This document shows, in pieces, positions 61,903 through 64,000 of a DNA stretch of 64,000 bases. The stretch spans positions 310,001 to 374,000 of the forward strand of contig CP072107.1 in NCBI GenBank assembly GCA_022870705.1, read 5' to 3'. Position 1 is the stretch's first letter, and each line of letters opens with the position of its first letter. The position numbers and the translations under genes are program-made. Under the pieces are notes generated by a model. That model did not search any database, was not told where the DNA came from, and saw nothing but the letters and a program-made list of their open reading frames with translations. Origin of the DNA: Oscillospiraceae bacterium CM (GTDB lineage Bacteria; Bacillota; Clostridia; Oscillospirales; Oscillospiraceae).

Positions 61903-62805
61903 TTACTTTGGTGCGGCCTGCACGATGGTGCGCGTCGTGTTGACCGCCGCCTGTGCGGTGTAGACCGCGCTCATGATATTGGCGCGGGTGCTGGTGTCCA
62001 GACCGAACGCTCCGCAGATGCGCGGCACCTCTCCGGCTGAGAGCATGAGTCCAAGCCCCAGAAGGCAGTGGTCGGGTATGACCATCAGCCCCGCTACCAA
62101 AATTGTGGCTTGCAGGAAGGTGGTCAGGCACAGACCGATGATCTGTTTGCACCACTGAATGAAGCCGTCCATATAGCCGCGGGGAACGCTGAACATATAC
62201 AGAGAGCCCACCGAGATCTGGATGAGCAGGATGCCGCCGCGCTTGAGGTTTGAAAAGAACACCTTGATCACGGCGTAGCCCATCATAATGATGATGAACA
62301 GCAGCAGGATCGGGCTTGTGATCGCACCGAGCCCACCGAACACTCCGGCGCTGAGCGCTTCCTCGGCTGTTCCCGCCGTACTGAGACTGTCAATGATCTG
62401 TGTCGCCAGCGTGTCGATACCGCTACCGTAACCAGTGATGCCAGAGGTCAGACTGGTCTGCAAATTGACGGACAGTTCGAACAGCCTCACCGGGACAATG
62501 GTAAACAGATTAACCGCCATAAAGCCCTTGAGGGCATTGAGCAAAGAATCCTTGACGCTGCCTCGTCCGTTCTGGTATTCAATGCCGCATTCAAACGTCG
62601 CCACCACAAGGCCGACGCCATAGAGCGCCCATGCCAGATAAGAGAAAAACAGCACAATACTCTGTACCCAGCTCATCTCGAACAGCTCGACACCCATGTT
62701 GCCCATTTGGGCAAAGAAGTCCCCGAGAAAACCAATTATCTGCCCGTAGACCCAATCGATGATCTGATCCATGACGTCGCCGAGCAGAAAATCCCATATA
62801 AACAA
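61903..62805 (-). CDS. VirB6/TrbL-like conjugation membrane protein
   Basis: 300 residues from a TTG after GAGGTGATT. It has an N-terminal amphipathic part and about six membrane helices (VQSIVLFFSYLAWALYGVGLV; SPILLLFIIIMMGYAVIKVFF; GLCLTTFLQATILVAGLMVI). This is the layout of TrbL/VirB6 polytopic proteins of the channel in Gram-positive elements. An alternative start is the ATG at residue 12. Confidence 0.84.
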   Translation of the reverse strand: MFIWDFLLGDVMDQIIDWVYGQIIGFLGDFFAQMGNMGVELFEMSWVQSIVLFFSYLAWALYGVGLVVATFECGIEYQNGRGSVKDSLLNALKGFMAVNLFTIVPVRLFELSVNLQTSLTSGITGYGSGIDTLATQIIDSLSTAGTAEEALSAGVFGGLGAITSPILLLFIIIMMGYAVIKVFFSNLKRGGILLIQISVGSLYMFSVPRGYMDGFIQWCKQIIGLCLTTFLQATILVAGLMVIPDHCLLGLGLMLSAGEVPRICGAFGLDTSTRANIMSAVYTAQAAVNTTRTIVQAAPK

Positions 62806-62837
62806 TTGCTAAATCACCTCTCTTTCCGCGCCTCCAT

Positions 62838-63674
62838 TCACATCTGCTGACCACTCATCTGCAGCGCTTCTGCCTGCGTCTGTTCCAGCAGGAGCGGCTT
62901 CGTGAGCATACGCTCAATGGACTCCGAGGAGTCGAACAGCGTGAGGTGCTCATTAACATACTTGCTTTCGTGATACATGAGCACGCCGCACAGCTCGCCC
63001 ATAATCTTGCAGGCGTCCAGATTGGCGGAAAGTGTCTTGATCGTGCCGACGCTGATGGAGTCGCGTCCACTTTCGTCAAACTTTCCCCGCAGACCGCAGT
63101 CGATGTAGATGCCCTCCGAGCCTCCGAAATTGACGATTGGAAGCATATCGAACTCATAGCTGCACAGCTTCTCTTTGTGCCGGTCATCCGGCAGGACATA
63201 ATCGCAGATGTCGTCAAAATTGGCGAGGTCGCCGTTCTCTCTGGCGCACTGCATAACATGGTCAAAGAGCTCGCCGCCGGTCATGCGCTGGCTCTCAATA
63301 TCCTGATTCAGCTTTCGCGTGTAACGCTCCATCAGGTGATCCCATTCGAAGGATGAGTAGGCGCTTTGGACGAGCTCACCGATGCTGCCGGGACTCTCCG
63401 GCAGGTTGTCTCTAAGCTGTGCCAGCCATTCCGCATCTTTCCTGTCGAGGATGTATGCCAGCAGACTCAACTCCTTTACGCCGCCCTCGACTTCTTCGGG
63501 CAAGCGGTCTGTCAGCGCCTCATTAAGTTCTTTGTCCGGCGTATCGAAATGCGCCTTCGCCTGTCCGTAGGCGAGATAGTACGAAACCGACCCTGCCATA
63601 AATTCTTCCGCATGGAGCGGCAGGGACAGTTCTCGCGTATCTCCATTGCGGGTAGTCAGTGTTATATGACTCAT
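62838..63674 (-). CDS. ICE protein of unknown function
   Basis: 278 residues, soluble and acidic. It begins MSHITLTTRNGDTRELSLPL after GAGGTGACC, with YILDRKDAEWLAQLRDNLPE and FDMLPIVNFGGSEGIYIDCG in the middle. I do not recognise the fold; anti-restriction or regulatory roles are possible for ICE genes here, without evidence. It lies between the VirB6-like and DUF3852-like genes. Confidence 0.7.
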   Translation of the reverse strand: MSHITLTTRNGDTRELSLPLHAEEFMAGSVSYYLAYGQAKAHFDTPDKELNEALTDRLPEEVEGGVKELSLLAYILDRKDAEWLAQLRDNLPESPGSIGELVQSAYSSFEWDHLMERYTRKLNQDIESQRMTGGELFDHVMQCARENGDLANFDDICDYVLPDDRHKEKLCSYEFDMLPIVNFGGSEGIYIDCGLRGKFDESGRDSISVGTIKTLSANLDACKIMGELCGVLMYHESKYVNEHLTLFDSSESIERMLTKPLLLEQTQAEALQMSGQQM

Positions 63675-63687
63675 TCAGAGGGTCACC

Positions 63688-64000
63688 TCACATTCCAAGA
63701 ATATCCCACACATAGAGAGGTGCGGTCAGTGTAAACACGAGGCAGGCGAACAGAATCGCAGGGCCTGACCACTCAAACTGACCATGCTTTCTGTAGTCGA
63801 AGTACGCCATACCGAGCTTGGCGAAGAAGAAAACTGCGAGGATGAGGTCAATGGCTGGAAACACCACATTGTTGACCACCTGCTTGATCTGCTCGGAAGC
63901 ATCGCTCCATGTTCCCTCAATGGCTCCGGCAACATCGCCTGTAGCGAGAGCGGGTGTCGCCATGCACAGAGTGACCAGAAGGACAAGGCAGATTGCGACG
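63688..64000 (-). CDS. DUF3852-like conjugation membrane protein, 5' end outside window
   Basis: At least 103 residues; the frame stays open to the window edge. Before the internal Met are VAICLVLLVTLC, so the true start is further out and the protein has a signal sequence ending near ATPALA. Two membrane segments follow (AIDLILAVFFFAKLGMAYF and AILFACLVFTLTAPLYVW), as in VirB2/TrbC-like or DUF3852 proteins. It may be a pilin-like subunit of the channel. Confidence 0.76.
   Translation of the reverse strand, partial: VAICLVLLVTLCMATPALATGDVAGAIEGTWSDASEQIKQVVNNVVFPAIDLILAVFFFAKLGMAYFDYRKHGQFEWSGPAILFACLVFTLTAPLYVWDILGM

Overview
The window looks like accessory DNA from an anaerobic Bacillota, most likely a clostridium. 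The evidence is AGGAGG-type ribosome binding sites, hybrid cluster protein, rubredoxin, many ferredoxin-type proteins, S-layer (SLH) surface proteins, a class-I cyclic-di-GMP riboswitch and a clostridial-type conjugation module (PrgI, VirB4, VirD4, MobP3-like relaxase). I cannot name the species. No rRNA, tRNA or CRISPR array was seen, and almost everything is mobile or defensive.

Region 1 (1-14,023) is a defence island read leftward. A cyclic-di-GMP riboswitch with a terminator precedes a small HTH gene. Then come hsdM, an invertible hsdS locus, a tyrosine recombinase, a second hsdS, hsdR, two unknown genes, a GmrSD-like DUF262/DUF1524 nuclease, an ImmA-like peptidase, a YaiI/YqxD protein and the start of a pRiA4b ORF-3-like gene. 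Four copies of a short repeat lie at the hsdS half-gene borders in alternating orientation. One hsdS is intact. The other is split, with its second half lying backwards, exactly as an invertible specificity switch would leave it.

Region 2 (about 14,076-18,185) is a three-gene transposon-like unit with two different IS3-type DDE transposases.

Region 3 (18,329-30,561, resuming at 59,946-64,000) is the conjugation module of an integrative and conjugative element: wHTH protein, VirD4, TOPRIM/DUF3991 protein, relaxase, accessory protein, NlpC/P60 hydrolase, VirB4, PrgI, RHH protein, a two-ORF C5 DNA methyltransferase, DUF4406, a VirB6-like protein and a DUF3852-like protein.

Region 4 (30,474-59,962) is a roughly 29.5-kb insertion that cuts the methyltransferase gene in two. 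It is bounded by inverted repeats of about 122 bp. Each repeat has a terminator hairpin on its inner side and a ribosome binding site plus a start codon reading outward, so the left repeat is fused in frame to the 3' part of the methyltransferase. Two tandem tyrosine recombinase genes sit at the right end, the first truncated beside an IS21 insertion. Cargo includes an Hcp/rubredoxin/ferredoxin redox operon with two Crp/Fnr regulators, a permease pair with a ferredoxin tail, broken recombinases, two large SLH surface proteins, a diguanylate cyclase, MscL, a 1-Cys peroxiredoxin, a UvsE repair endonuclease and a TspO-like membrane protein. The cargo therefore looks like an anaerobe's package for nitrosative, oxidative, osmotic and UV stress plus new surface proteins.
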